Below are positions 9,946 to 19,319 of a stretch of DNA of 64,000 nucleotides, in pieces; position 1 is the stretch's first letter, and the number at the start of each line of letters is the position of its first letter. The notes below the pieces were generated by a model. The model was not told where the DNA came from. It was given only the letters and a program-made list of their open reading frames with translations, and did not search any database. Origin of the DNA: Flavobacteriales bacterium (GTDB lineage: Bacteria > Bacteroidota > Bacteroidia > Flavobacteriales > Flavobacteriaceae); the NCBI GenBank assembly GCA_017303755.1, contig JAFLBS010000006.1:62001-126000 (forward strand), given 5' to 3'. Both the position numbers and the translations under genes were made by a program.

Positions 9946-12900
9946 TTATCGCTTAACCATTTTTACAACTTTAATTGCATCACCTTGAGATATGATTACA
10001 TTGTATACTCCAGATGAATAGGTAGATCCAATTTCAATTTCCGTCATTGAAGAATAATCAACTATTCTATCTTCGATTAATTTGCCTAACATATCGTAAA
10101 CTCTAACTTGTACAGAATTTTGTGAAGCACTAGTTATGTCTAACATAAAGCTCTCACTAAATGGATTAGGATATGCAACAATATTGAATTCTTTTGCACT
10201 CGAATCTACTTTTGAAGTATTTATTCCGCCAGGTGTTGTGATAGAACAAATTGGACCATAAGGTAAAAATTCACCATCTCTGTTTTGAACCGCAACCTCA
10301 ATTGAATAGGTAGTAGCTAGTTCAGGTGTAAATCCAGCAATAGTGTTTAATCTTACGTCTCTTAAAATTCTAATTACTTCAATAGATTCAGATGTAATTT
10401 GATTAGTTATCCTAAATTTATATCCTTGTGCGTAGGGTACATTATTTGCATAAATTATTGTTCCTATCGACGATAAAGAACTGCCACACTGAGAACTTTG
10501 AACTTGTGTCAATGGACTTGGAGAAGTCACGTTACAAGCTGGACCAAATGATTGCCACATTCCACCAACTAACGCAGCCACTTCAACCGAGTAAGTTCTA
10601 GCAAAATTAAATGTAGTCAATTGATTTAATGAGAATACTCGTAAATATCGATCAATAGTTTGAACTTGATTGGTTGTTAAGTCAGTAACTCTAAATCGAT
10701 AGCTTTGTGCTCCTGGAACTAAATTGGCATAAATAGGTTGATTAATCGTAGTTAACGTCGAACCACATAGTGTAGGGGTAAGATTAGTAGCAATAGTTAA
10801 ATTTAATGTATTAATGACAGTACAACCATTTCCGTTAACAGTGTTGAAAGTGTAAACTCCAGTTGTAGAGTATGTAATACCATTTAAAGGCCAAGTGTAA
10901 GGTGAAACTTGTGTAATGGTAGTAGTTGTGGTTAACTGTTCAGGTTCAGAAATTGTTCCCGAAACCTTACTTGAACAACCACTAGCGTCAGTTACAGTGA
11001 ATGAATAATCTCCAGCACCAATTGTAAATGTTCCTATTCCTGTATACGGAACTCTTCCTCCCGTAGCAGATATAGTTATTGTAGTAGTTCCTCCAGAGCA
11101 AAAGGATAATAATTCAGGAATAGCTGTAACCGCAATTGTAGGACATGGAGAAGTTGTAATTGAACCTGGTGAACCAATTTCAGAAGTACTATTAGCAGCA
11201 ATAAATGCACCATTAATACCTACTGAACTCATTTGTGTAATTGGAGTAACTAAACTATTTGTTCCAGCAGCATTGTCAAAAGTTGTATAGGTTGTAGTTG
11301 GTGATGCACCAAAAACTACACTCGTTTGCAATACACTACTACTGTTGTATAAATTCACCTGATCTCCACCAGTACTTAGCCCAATTCCACTACCAGTATA
11401 ATTTCCGATTCGCAAGCCTGATGTTGGATTAGTTCCAAACCAATTGTTTAAGAAAGCAGTAGTTTTGCCTGGTAAATCATTCGTTTCTATAAAGATTACC
11501 GATTCACCTGGATTGATGCTAGTAATTCCGTTTAAAGCTACAGCAGCAACTGGCGATTGTGAACTATCATCTACTTTCCAACCTGTAATATCAACAGCAA
11601 CGGCTTTGGTATTTGTTACTTCAAACCAATCAGCCGCCACAGGACTATTCCCGCTTGACCATGGAGCTACTTCTGAAACAAACAAACGACCAACTGAACC
11701 TGGCGAACCGATTTCGTTGGTATCGTTTAGTGCTGCAAATGCATCATTAATGCCAATTTCACTCAATTGAGAAATGCTAGTATTATTAAGTCCGATTGCA
11801 TTGTTGAATGTTTTATATAGTGTTGTTGGAGAAGCACCAAAAGCAACATTGGCCTGAACGTTTCCATTTGCATCATATAAATTAACTGCATCTCCACCTG
11901 TACTTAATCCAATTCCAGAACCTTGATATGTTCCTACTTGTAAACTAGTTGGAGGATTGGCTCCAAACCAAAGCGATTTAAAATTGGCAATAACAGTTGC
12001 AGCGGGGTTAGATGTAGAACTTTCTATGAAAATTACGGATTCTCCAGGAGCAATACTTGTAATTCCAGTTAAAGATAAAGAAGCAGCAAATGAATTGGAA
12101 CTATCATCCACTTTCCAACCTGTGATGTCAAGTGCTGTTGCACCGTTATTGGTTACTTCAAACCAATCGGCTGCAGCTGGGCTATTACCGCTTCCCCATG
12201 GAGCTACCTCAGAAATAGTTATGTTAGGAAGTTGTGGAGTTTCATTAATAACATCAGTAACTGATATAGAGAAAGTAACAGATGCATCAGGAGTTGTACC
12301 TACGGTTGTATCGTCTACATTTACTGTAACGTCATAGGAAGTTTTAGTTTCAAAGTCAAGAACTGTACCTGGTTTAATGTATAAGCTTGAACCTGTTATT
12401 TGGAAATCAGTAGCATCAGTTCCCGATAAAGAGAAAGTATTTGTCCCTAATCCATCATCAGTTACTATAATATCAGCGACTCTAACTGATGGAGTAGTTA
12501 CCGAGTTTTCTAGTATGGATGAAACTGTATTTGTTAATGTAATAGATGTTGGAGGAAGATTGATTCCGTTTGATGGAGCATACACCCACAATTGTGGATG
12601 ATTAATGTCTCCACCACCATTCTCGCTTACAATATAAATGTTGCCATCAAAATCCATTGTAATTCCTTCGTGTTGCTGAGAAGCTACATTCAACGGATTT
12701 CCTGCGTCAGATACAATAGTAAGTGTACTAGCAATAGCACCATTTCTGTCAATATTAACAACCTGAGCATTTTCTTGACTCAATACCAAAAGGTTGGTTT
12801 CCAGTGATTGTCCAGAAGTAACAGGTAAATTTGATAAAGCATAAACATCAGCCACATCCGTAAAACCTAACAATGCTGGATCAAAAAGATTCACTGAATT

Positions 12901-14403
12901 TACTGTAGTTGGTGAACCATTTGTAGCGGTTCCTGCTGTAAAATCAACATTAGTTTGAAAAATTCCTATAGGATCAATCTCTTTTAAAATGATATATCCA
13001 TTAGTTATTGGATCAAACGAAAGCCCCTCTGTTCCTGTATTTGGAACAAATGTCCCTATTTTTACGGTTTGTGTGTTGGCTCTTGTAAGTGTAGTTCCTG
13101 CAGTATAAGTAAATTTAACCAATTGTCTATCACGCTCTTCACTCATTACAAATTCGCCATTACCAATGTAAGTAAGACCTTCTGTATCATAAAAATCGGT
13201 TCCTTGCGGACTGCTTCCCAGCGCCATAGTCATAGTATCGATTAATTGTCCAGTTTTTGATACCTGAGTGACAGAAGTACTACCATCTGCAGTTATAAAC
13301 AAAGTATCCGTGTCCCAATTGTAGGTTACAGCAGAAGCTTCCTGACACAACAAGTTATTAGCTGGAGCAACGGTTTGAGTTGGTTCAGGTAAGTTATAGC
13401 GTCCTACTCTAACATAAGTTGAAAGATCTATGCTTGAAATAGATGGGTTTGCAGTAGTAAAACTAGCTGATTGCGTAGTTGTAATTGCATTATCACTCTG
13501 ATCTTCTATGGTGTTTGGAAGTAAAGCAATATAATACAATTGATTGTTTGTTAAAGATGATGATGGAATAATTGTAATCGTATTGGAAGCAAAAGTGGCA
13601 TCAAACGGAACTAATTCACCTGAAGCGTTATTAAGTCTTAACTCTAAAACAACATCAATAGTAGTGTTTGTGATAGCATCATTATTCAGTAATCTAACAT
13701 TTTCATTAAAAATAATAGTTGGATTAGAAGTGGAAACTACATTAATTGCCCCATCAATAGGAAAAAAAGTTGTCGTTGGTGCTGTTGTATCGCCACCGCT
13801 AACAAGACTTGTTCCTTGAACTGTGAAATTATCAAAACGATTGTTTCCAGCTGTTCCGCCTGGTGCTTGAGAGAATTCTACTTTTAATTTAAAATTAGGG
13901 TTGTTATCTGCTGCAGCAATAGCTGAAAAATCAAGTGTTGCCAAGCTTGGATCGCCATTGTTTGGTGTAATTGTAGTAAAAGACGTAAATGTTGTTCCAT
14001 TTAACGAATACGACCACGATTGTGTTCCTGCGCCTTGTGCAGAACGACGCGTTGCAAATTTTACAACAATGTTTTCATAACCTGTTGTGGGTAATGCAAA
14101 TTCCAATGCCCCACCAATTGGATCGTTGAAACGTAAATGCGTACCAGATGCATCTCCGTTTTGCGCATTTAAATTTAAAACACTGAAGTTTTGACCAGTT
14201 CCTCCAGCGAAATCGATTAAACTAATTCCACCTGGAATAGCATTTAAAGTAGCTCCACCAAAGGTCTGTGTAGGTGTGGTAATAGTAGCAACTGACGCAT
14301 TATTGTTAAAATTCCAATAGTGCATCAACGTTTGACCATATGAGCTTTGAATGATGGTAAAAAGAAAGAACAGCAATCCTTTTACAAAGTAATTGTTAGA
14401 CAT
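9946..14403 (-). CDS. Large mosaic T9SS cargo protein (Ig-like, SdiA-regulated-like, cadherin, two lamin-tail domains)
   Basis: A 1485-residue secreted protein with signal peptide (about 1-23, ending SSYGQ). Approximate order: a jelly-roll-like N-terminal module (25-200, MHYWNFNN); a bacterial Ig-like module (205-320, APTTTFFPIDGAINV); a propeller resembling SdiA-regulated/esterase-like proteins (325-620, with EGLTYIGNGEFVMSEERDRQ and HEGITMDFDGNIYIVSENGG); a cadherin-like repeat (640-735); two tandem lamin-tail domains of high similarity, each starting ISEVAPWGSGNSP or close to it; a SprB-type repeat (near 1110-1170); two CGSxL...YANxVP repeats; and a type A sorting domain (AYPNPFSESFMLDI to KMVKR). 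The composition suggests a surface adhesin or enzyme; which one cannot be decided. Signal peptide and sorting domain imply export through Sec then T9SS. Confidence 0.88.
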   Translation of the reverse strand: MSNNYFVKGLLFFLFTIIQSSYGQTLMHYWNFNNNASVATITTPTQTFGGATLNAIPGGISLIDFAGGTGQNFSVLNLNAQNGDASGTHLRFNDPIGGALEFALPTTGYENIVVKFATRRSAQGAGTQSWSYSLNGTTFTSFTTITPNNGDPSLATLDFSAIAAADNNPNFKLKVEFSQAPGGTAGNNRFDNFTVQGTSLVSGGDTTAPTTTFFPIDGAINVVSTSNPTIIFNENVRLLNNDAITNTTIDVVLELRLNNASGELVPFDATFASNTITIIPSSSLTNNQLYYIALLPNTIEDQSDNAITTTQSASFTTANPSISSIDLSTYVRVGRYNLPEPTQTVAPANNLLCQEASAVTYNWDTDTLFITADGSTSVTQVSKTGQLIDTMTMALGSSPQGTDFYDTEGLTYIGNGEFVMSEERDRQLVKFTYTAGTTLTRANTQTVKIGTFVPNTGTEGLSFDPITNGYIILKEIDPIGIFQTNVDFTAGTATNGSPTTVNSVNLFDPALLGFTDVADVYALSNLPVTSGQSLETNLLVLSQENAQVVNIDRNGAIASTLTIVSDAGNPLNVASQQHEGITMDFDGNIYIVSENGGGDINHPQLWVYAPSNGINLPPTSITLTNTVSSILENSVTTPSVRVADIIVTDDGLGTNTFSLSGTDATDFQITGSSLYIKPGTVLDFETKTSYDVTVNVDDTTVGTTPDASVTFSISVTDVINETPQLPNITISEVAPWGSGNSPAAADWFEVTNNGATALDITGWKVDDSSNSFAASLSLTGITSIAPGESVIFIESSTSNPAATVIANFKSLWFGANPPTSLQVGTYQGSGIGLSTGGDAVNLYDANGNVQANVAFGASPTTLYKTFNNAIGLNNTSISQLSEIGINDAFAALNDTNEIGSPGSVGRLFVSEVAPWSSGNSPVAADWFEVTNTKAVAVDITGWKVDDSSQSPVAAVALNGITSINPGESVIFIETNDLPGKTTAFLNNWFGTNPTSGLRIGNYTGSGIGLSTGGDQVNLYNSSSVLQTSVVFGASPTTTYTTFDNAAGTNSLVTPITQMSSVGINGAFIAANSTSEIGSPGSITTSPCPTIAVTAIPELLSFCSGGTTTITISATGGRVPYTGIGTFTIGAGDYSFTVTDASGCSSKVSGTISEPEQLTTTTTITQVSPYTWPLNGITYSTTGVYTFNTVNGNGCTVINTLNLTIATNLTPTLCGSTLTTINQPIYANLVPGAQSYRFRVTDLTTNQVQTIDRYLRVFSLNQLTTFNFARTYSVEVAALVGGMWQSFGPACNVTSPSPLTQVQSSQCGSSLSSIGTIIYANNVPYAQGYKFRITNQITSESIEVIRILRDVRLNTIAGFTPELATTYSIEVAVQNRDGEFLPYGPICSITTPGGINTSKVDSSAKEFNIVAYPNPFSESFMLDITSASQNSVQVRVYDMLGKLIEDRIVDYSSMTEIEIGSTYSSGVYNVIISQGDAIKVVKMVKR

Positions 14404-14711
14404 AAAATTTTGTTTTATTGATTTTTACAAAATTGGTATACTAATGTTATTTCAGAATTACTTCAAAGACAACATTCATCTACAAAAAATTAAGTTAACT
14501 TCTCTAAATTGTTTCTAAAAATGATTACGTAATGCTTAATTTTACAATTTCAAAACAATGAATGAATGGAATAAAATTATAGTACTCTCTCACTCAATAA
14601 TTTCTTTAGAAAAATGGAATCTTATTGATGGAAATAATTACTTTACACAAATCATTTTTATTTTAGTAACAAATTCAATCAAAAAGCTACTCATCAATCA
14701 AAATCAGTATT
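14404..14711. other. Intergenic gap between divergent genes, no gene seen
   Basis: A 308-base AT-rich gap between the divergent cargo gene and the M13 peptidase. No open frame with coding character, hairpin terminator or RNA gene was seen. It must hold both promoters, but I could not find a convincing TTTG/TAnnTTTG pair in either direction. Confidence 0.6.
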
Positions 14712-16751
14712 ATGAAATTTAGTAGAACATTTTCCCTTATACTTACGCTGTCAATTGTAATTAGCAGTTGCAGCAAAAAAGAATCTACATTTGTTGATCC
14801 TTTATTGACGCATCGTGACACTACCGTTAATCCTGCAGACGATTTCTTTATGTATGCCAATGGTGGTTGGTTCAAACAAAATCCAATTCCAAAATCAGAA
14901 CGAAGCAACGGTATTTTCCAAATGATACAAGATACTGTAAATGCTCAGATTAAAACGATTTGTGAAAATGCTGCCAAAAATGACGATCTACTCAAAGGCA
15001 GTAACGAACAAAAAATAGGCGATTTTTATGCTTCTGGAATGGACTCGCTTTCTATAAATAAAGCGGGGATTTCTCCTTTAAAAAACGAAATTGCTCGCAT
15101 TTCAGCAGTTAAAGATGTATCGGGTTTGTTATCAACTATGACTCATTTGCAGACTATTGGTTCTGGACCAGGTTTTGGATTTTATGTAGGTCAAGATGAT
15201 AAAAACAGTGACAAAAACGCATTGTTTTTTTATCAAGGCGGATTGGGTTTAGGCCAACGTGATTATTATTTTGATACCGACCAACAAACGACAAAAATCA
15301 GAAATGAATACGTAAAACACGTTCAGAAAATTCTTGAATTATCGGGTGAAACTTCTCAAACTGCAATAAAAAATGCAGCAATAATTATGAAACTCGAAAC
15401 AGAGTTGGCCCAAAATTCAAGAAAAATGGAAGTGCTTCGTGATCCTTTGAAAAATTACAACAAAATGTCTGTAGCTCAGTTTTCTGCTTTAACATCCAAT
15501 ATTCATTGGGACAAAATGATTACTGATTTAGGAATAAAAAATGCTGATTCAGTAATTGTGGGTCAACCCGAATTTTTCAAAGCTCTAAACACAATGATAA
15601 AATCGTATTCAATTGAAGATTGGAAGACGTATATGAAATGGGATTTGATCAATACCTACGCATCGTATCTTAACGCTGAGATTGAAAATCAAAATTTTAA
15701 ATTTTATTCTTCTGTCATGAGTGGCGTTAAGCAACAAAAACCAAGATGGAAACGAGTAGTGGAGCAAACCAATGGTTCTTTAGGTGAATTAATCGGACAG
15801 ATTTATGTTAAAGACTATTTGCCAAAAGGCTCAAAAGAAAAGTTACTCGAAATCGGAAATAACATCAGAGATGTATATGCCGAACACATCAAAAAATTAG
15901 ATTGGATGAGTGAAGCTACCAAAGTAAAAGCGTTACATAAGTTGAGTAAAGTGGTAATGAAAGTAGGTTATCCTGATAAATGGAAAGACATGAGTAGTGT
16001 AGCCATTGAACGAAATACGTACTGTAAAAATGTAATGGCAGTCAACAAATGGAGCTACAATGAAATGGTTTCAAAATTTGGAAAACCAGTGGATAGAACT
16101 GAATGGGGAATGTTTCCGCAAACCTACAACGCTTATTACAGTCCAAGTAATAACGAAATTTGTGTGCCAGGTTGTAACATCATTGTTCCAGGTTTTGAAG
16201 GAAGAATGCCTGACGATGCAGTTTTGTATGGAATAATTGGAGGTTCGACTTTTGGACACGAAATCACTCATGGTTTTGATGATCAAGGTAGTTTGTATGA
16301 TGATAAAGGAAATCTTAGAAATTGGTGGACTGCAGAAGACATGAAAAAATTCAAAGCCAAAACAAAGCTCATCGTTGAACAATTCAACAGATATAATGTA
16401 GTTGATGATAAGTTTGTCAATGGTGATGCTACTCAAGGTGAAAACATAGCCGATTTAGGTGGAGTAGTAATGGGTTATGAAGCATTCAAAAAAACAAAAC
16501 AATTTAAAAACAACGAAAAAATAAGTGGCTTAACTCCAAATCAACGTTATTTCTTAGCCTATGGTTATGCTTGGATGGTCAATACTAATAAAGAAGCTTT
16601 GGCACAAATGGTCATGACTGATGTGCATTCGCCTGCTAAATTCAGAGTTAACGGACCATTAAGTAATATTCCCGAATTCTATGAAACCTTCAACGTGAAA
16701 CCAACAAATAAAATGTTTGTTCCAGAAAATCAACGTGTTGTAATTTGGTAA
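14712..16751 (+). CDS. M13 family zinc metallopeptidase, lipoprotein (PepO/neprilysin-like)
   Basis: Oligopeptide endopeptidase of the neprilysin family, probably lipid-anchored. The signal sequence ends in a lipobox (VISSC, Cys about residue 20). The 679 residues cover the M13 N-terminal helical domain (starting DPLLTHRDTTVNPADDFFMY) and the C-terminal catalytic domain with HEITH (near 516-520), the third zinc ligand in ENIADLGG (near 577), the substrate-binding NAYYSPSNNEI, and the family's final segment HSPAKFRVNGPLSN and FNVKPTNKM. All catalytic residues are present, so it should be active. It stands alone as a transcription unit and ends before the terminator at 16863. Confidence 0.95.
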   Translation: MKFSRTFSLILTLSIVISSCSKKESTFVDPLLTHRDTTVNPADDFFMYANGGWFKQNPIPKSERSNGIFQMIQDTVNAQIKTICENAAKNDDLLKGSNEQKIGDFYASGMDSLSINKAGISPLKNEIARISAVKDVSGLLSTMTHLQTIGSGPGFGFYVGQDDKNSDKNALFFYQGGLGLGQRDYYFDTDQQTTKIRNEYVKHVQKILELSGETSQTAIKNAAIIMKLETELAQNSRKMEVLRDPLKNYNKMSVAQFSALTSNIHWDKMITDLGIKNADSVIVGQPEFFKALNTMIKSYSIEDWKTYMKWDLINTYASYLNAEIENQNFKFYSSVMSGVKQQKPRWKRVVEQTNGSLGELIGQIYVKDYLPKGSKEKLLEIGNNIRDVYAEHIKKLDWMSEATKVKALHKLSKVVMKVGYPDKWKDMSSVAIERNTYCKNVMAVNKWSYNEMVSKFGKPVDRTEWGMFPQTYNAYYSPSNNEICVPGCNIIVPGFEGRMPDDAVLYGIIGGSTFGHEITHGFDDQGSLYDDKGNLRNWWTAEDMKKFKAKTKLIVEQFNRYNVVDDKFVNGDATQGENIADLGGVVMGYEAFKKTKQFKNNEKISGLTPNQRYFLAYGYAWMVNTNKEALAQMVMTDVHSPAKFRVNGPLSNIPEFYETFNVKPTNKMFVPENQRVVIW

Positions 16752-16862
16752 GATTCGACATGAATTACACAAATTAGCACTAATTAATTCGTGAAATTAA
16801 ATTTTACAAACAATGTCTTTGTGATAATTCGTCATAATTCGTGTAAAAAATCTAAAAGAAAG

Positions 16863-16888
16863 TCCCGATATAATCGGGATTTTTTTTG
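16863..16888 (+). terminator. Intrinsic terminator after the M13 peptidase
   Basis: Perfect stem TCCCGAT (16863-16869) / ATCGGGA (16873-16879) with a three-base loop and a run of eight T. It lies 112 bases past the peptidase stop and just before the promoter of the HD gene. Confidence 0.85.
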
Positions 16889-16902
16889 CGCGCAATTTTA
16901 CC

Positions 16903-16910
16903 TATATTTG
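16903..16910 (+). promoter_or_regulatory. -7 box of the HD phosphohydrolase gene
   Basis: TATATTTG is a perfect TAnnTTTG match, 20 bases before the GTG start at 16931. No TTTG is at the right distance upstream because that place is taken by the terminator. The box lies inside the longest possible frame of the next gene and therefore decides its start. Confidence 0.6.
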
Positions 16911-16930
16911 TTAAAATAAATAATTCAGTA

Positions 16931-18166
16931 GTGAATCCTACCAACAAGCTTAAAATATTCAACGATCCTATCTATGGTTTTATCACCATTCCCAATACAT
17001 TAATTTACGATTTAATTCAGCATCCTTATTTTCAACGATTGCGACGTATTTCTCAAATGGGAATGTCGTATTTAGTATATCCCGGAGCGCACCATACCCG
17101 TTTTCATCATGCTATTGGTTGTATGCACATCATGCAAAAAGCAATTGAAACTTTACGTTTTAAAGGCGTGAGTATTTCTGAAGATGAAGCCAACGGACTT
17201 TTAATCGCTATTTTACTGCACGATATTGGTCACGGTCCGTATTCGCATGCTATGGAAAATAGTATCGTCGAAGATGTACATCATGAAGAAATTTCGTTGC
17301 TTTTTATGAATCATTTGAATACGGAATTCGAAGGTAAATTATCACTGGCAATTCAGATTTTTAAAGGCGAATATCCAAGAAAATTTTTCTATCAATTGAT
17401 ATCAAGTCAGTTGGATATGGATCGAATGGATTACTTAAAACGCGATAGTTTCTACAGTGGTGTAGCCGAAGGAAACATCAACAGTGATCGACTCATTCAG
17501 ATGATGAATGTACAAGACGAACAATTGGTCATCGAAGAAAAAGGAATCTATTCTGTCGAGAAATTTTTAGTAGCGCGTCGTTTAATGTATTGGCAAGCCT
17601 ATCTTCATAAAACTAGCGTAGTTGCTGAAATCATCCTGACAAAAATCCTCAAAAGAGCCAAAGAGTTAACCGAAAAAGGAATTCTTCTTGAATGCAGTAA
17701 ACCATTGCTTTATTTTATGCAGAATAAAGTCAGTTTGAGCGATTTTAATGATACTGTTTTAGATACATTTGCTTTATTGGATGATGTTGATGTGATGAGC
17801 GCTATTAAAAACTGGCAATTCAATGACGATTATGTGTTGAGTTCGCTGTGTAAAATGATTATTAATCGCGATTTGCTCAAAATTCAAATGTCAGAAGATA
17901 AACCTGATAAAGAAAATTTGAATCAACTGAAAGAACGCTTTTTGAAAATAAGTCCGATTGATGCCAAAGACATTGAGTATTTTGTCTTCAAAGGGAAATT
18001 AAAAAATCAAGCCTATAATAAGAACAGCGGCCCAATAAGCATTGTCAAAAAAGATAAAACCATTGAAGATGTTGTAGAAGCATCTGATCAATTGCATTTG
18101 AAAGCATTGTCAAAACCAGTGACTAAATATTTTATTTGTTTTCCAAAAGTGCTCTTAGATACATAG
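16931..18166 (+). CDS. HD domain phosphohydrolase (dGTPase/SAMHD1-like)
   Basis: Metal-dependent phosphohydrolase resembling dNTP triphosphohydrolases. The family motifs are present: HHTRFHHAIG near residues 50-60, LLHDIGHGPYSHAME (HD pair) near 96, and a downstream helix LDMDRMDYLKRDSFYSG with the last metal-ligand Asp. About 411 residues. The longest frame starts with TTG at 16886 but would begin upstream of the -7 box at 16903, so I use GTG at 16931 (MNPTNKLKIFNDPIYG), which matches where homologues start. Whether it acts on dNTPs or another nucleotide is not decided by the sequence. lpxD follows after 121 bases on the same strand. Confidence 0.88.
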   Translation: MNPTNKLKIFNDPIYGFITIPNTLIYDLIQHPYFQRLRRISQMGMSYLVYPGAHHTRFHHAIGCMHIMQKAIETLRFKGVSISEDEANGLLIAILLHDIGHGPYSHAMENSIVEDVHHEEISLLFMNHLNTEFEGKLSLAIQIFKGEYPRKFFYQLISSQLDMDRMDYLKRDSFYSGVAEGNINSDRLIQMMNVQDEQLVIEEKGIYSVEKFLVARRLMYWQAYLHKTSVVAEIILTKILKRAKELTEKGILLECSKPLLYFMQNKVSLSDFNDTVLDTFALLDDVDVMSAIKNWQFNDDYVLSSLCKMIINRDLLKIQMSEDKPDKENLNQLKERFLKISPIDAKDIEYFVFKGKLKNQAYNKNSGPISIVKKDKTIEDVVEASDQLHLKALSKPVTKYFICFPKVLLDT

Positions 18167-18184
18167 GTATTTAATTAAATTTTA

Positions 18185-18192
18185 TATTTTTG
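18185..18192 (+). promoter_or_regulatory. Candidate -7 box for the lpxD operon
   Basis: TATTTTTG matches TAnnTTTG. No clear -33 TTTG is at 19-21 bases upstream. If used, transcription would start near 18198-18200, right at the ATG of the mini-ORF described next. Confidence 0.5.
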
Positions 18193-18197
18193 CCAAG

Positions 18198-18278
18198 ATG
18201 ATTTTGAGCCAAGGTTTTTTTAGGCATGAACTGAGAGAATTAAATTCGAGTTCCATCTTATACGGATGGGAAATATAA
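18198..18278 (+). CDS. Possible 26-residue leader ORF upstream of lpxD
   Basis: An ATG at 18198 opens a 26-codon frame that stops at 18276-18278, nine bases before the lpxD ATG. Its start lies 6 bases after the -7 box, so it could be translated from a leaderless or nearly leaderless mRNA. It resembles no protein I know. It may simply be chance; the argument for it is its position and the hairpin it overlaps. Confidence 0.25.
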   Translation: MILSQGFFRHELRELNSSSILYGWEI

Positions 18279-18290
18279 TCTGATAAGATG
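18254..18290 (+). promoter_or_regulatory. Hairpin that pairs over the lpxD start codon
   Basis: CATCTTAT (18254-18261) and ATAAGATG (18283-18290) are perfect 8-base inverted repeats with a 21-base loop; the right arm ends with the lpxD ATG itself. Pairing would hide the start codon. Seen directly; a regulatory role is inference. Confidence 0.4.
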
Positions 18291-19307
18291 AAATTTACAG
18301 CCGAACAAATAGCAGGAATTTTAGAGGGCGAAGTAGTAGGAAATCCTAATGCTGAAGTCTTTAAATTAGCCAAAATTGAAGAAGGAACTGCCGGTTCTCT
18401 TACATTTTTAGCCAATCCGAAATACCAGAACTTTATATATACCACAGAAGCTTCCATCACAATTGTTAATCAAACATTTGAGCCAGAGCAACCGATTTCT
18501 ACCACTTTAATTAAAGTAGAAGACGCCTACAAATCATTTTCAAAATTATTAGAATACTACAATCAAGTAAAATTGATGAAATCAGGAATCGAACAACCAT
18601 CAGTGATTTCTGAAAATGTAACCTATGGTGAACATTTGTATTTAGGTAGTTTTTGTTACATCGGAAAAAATGTTACCATCGGAACTAACGTAAAAATTTA
18701 TCCCAATACGTTCATTGGCGATAATGTATCGATTGGTGATAATTGTATCTTGTTTGCAGGTGTTCGTATCTATTCTGAAACTGAAATTGGTAATAATTGT
18801 ACTATACATTCTGGAAGTATTATCGGTTCTGACGGATTTGGTTTCGCTCCTTCTGAAGACGGAAGTTTCAGTAAAATTCCGCAAATTGGGAATGTGATTT
18901 TAGAAGATAATGTGGATGTGGGTTCGTGTACAACCATTGATCGCGCTACATTAGGTTCAACTATCATCCGAAAAGGAGTGAAGCTCGACAATCAAATTCA
19001 GATTGCTCACAACGTTGAAATTGGTGAAAATACGGTTATTGCAGCTCAAACTGGAATTGCAGGTTCGACAAAAATTGGTAAAAATTGCCTAATTGGTGGC
19101 CAAGTTGGATTTGCCGGACATTTAACTATTGGCGACGGTGTTCGCATCCAAGCACAATCAGGAATAGGGAAAAACCTGAAAGACGGAGAAACCGTTCAAG
19201 GTTCACCCGCTTTCAATTATGGCGATTTTAGCAAATCGTTTGTACATTTTAGAAACTTCCCGAAAATTGTGGCTGATATTGATGAATTAAAGAAAAAAAT
19301 TGAATAA
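18288..19307 (+). CDS. lpxD: UDP-3-O-acylglucosamine N-acyltransferase
   Basis: Third step of lipid A synthesis: transfers a hydroxyacyl chain from acyl carrier protein to the 2-amino group of UDP-3-O-acylglucosamine. The 339 residues are the usual LpxD length, with an N-terminal uridine-binding domain (ITSNPKYQNF-type motif appearing as [13 protein letters not shown]), then a left-handed beta helix of hexapeptide repeats (about 105-300, for example [20 protein letters not shown]) and a C-terminal helix. The catalytic His is in QIAHNVEIG and the motif GSDGFGFAP is intact. It heads the lpxD - lpxC/fabZ - lpxA block; the next gene begins after 12 bases. Confidence 0.96.
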   Translation: MKFTAEQIAGILEGEVVGNPNAEVFKLAKIEEGTAGSLTFLANPKYQNFIYTTEASITIVNQTFEPEQPISTTLIKVEDAYKSFSKLLEYYNQVKLMKSGIEQPSVISENVTYGEHLYLGSFCYIGKNVTIGTNVKIYPNTFIGDNVSIGDNCILFAGVRIYSETEIGNNCTIHSGSIIGSDGFGFAPSEDGSFSKIPQIGNVILEDNVDVGSCTTIDRATLGSTIIRKGVKLDNQIQIAHNVEIGENTVIAAQTGIAGSTKIGKNCLIGGQVGFAGHLTIGDGVRIQAQSGIGKNLKDGETVQGSPAFNYGDFSKSFVHFRNFPKIVADIDELKKKIE

Positions 19308-19319
19308 AAAATAAACTGA

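Noticed and set aside
11444-12601. Several plus-strand frames inside the 1485-residue cargo gene
   Set aside because: They mirror the repeated lamin-tail domains on the other strand; compositionally biased shadows.
16886-16930. TTG start extending the HD phosphohydrolase by 15 residues
   Set aside because: The start lies in the terminator T tract and upstream of the -7 box at 16903, so it would not be transcribed from that promoter.
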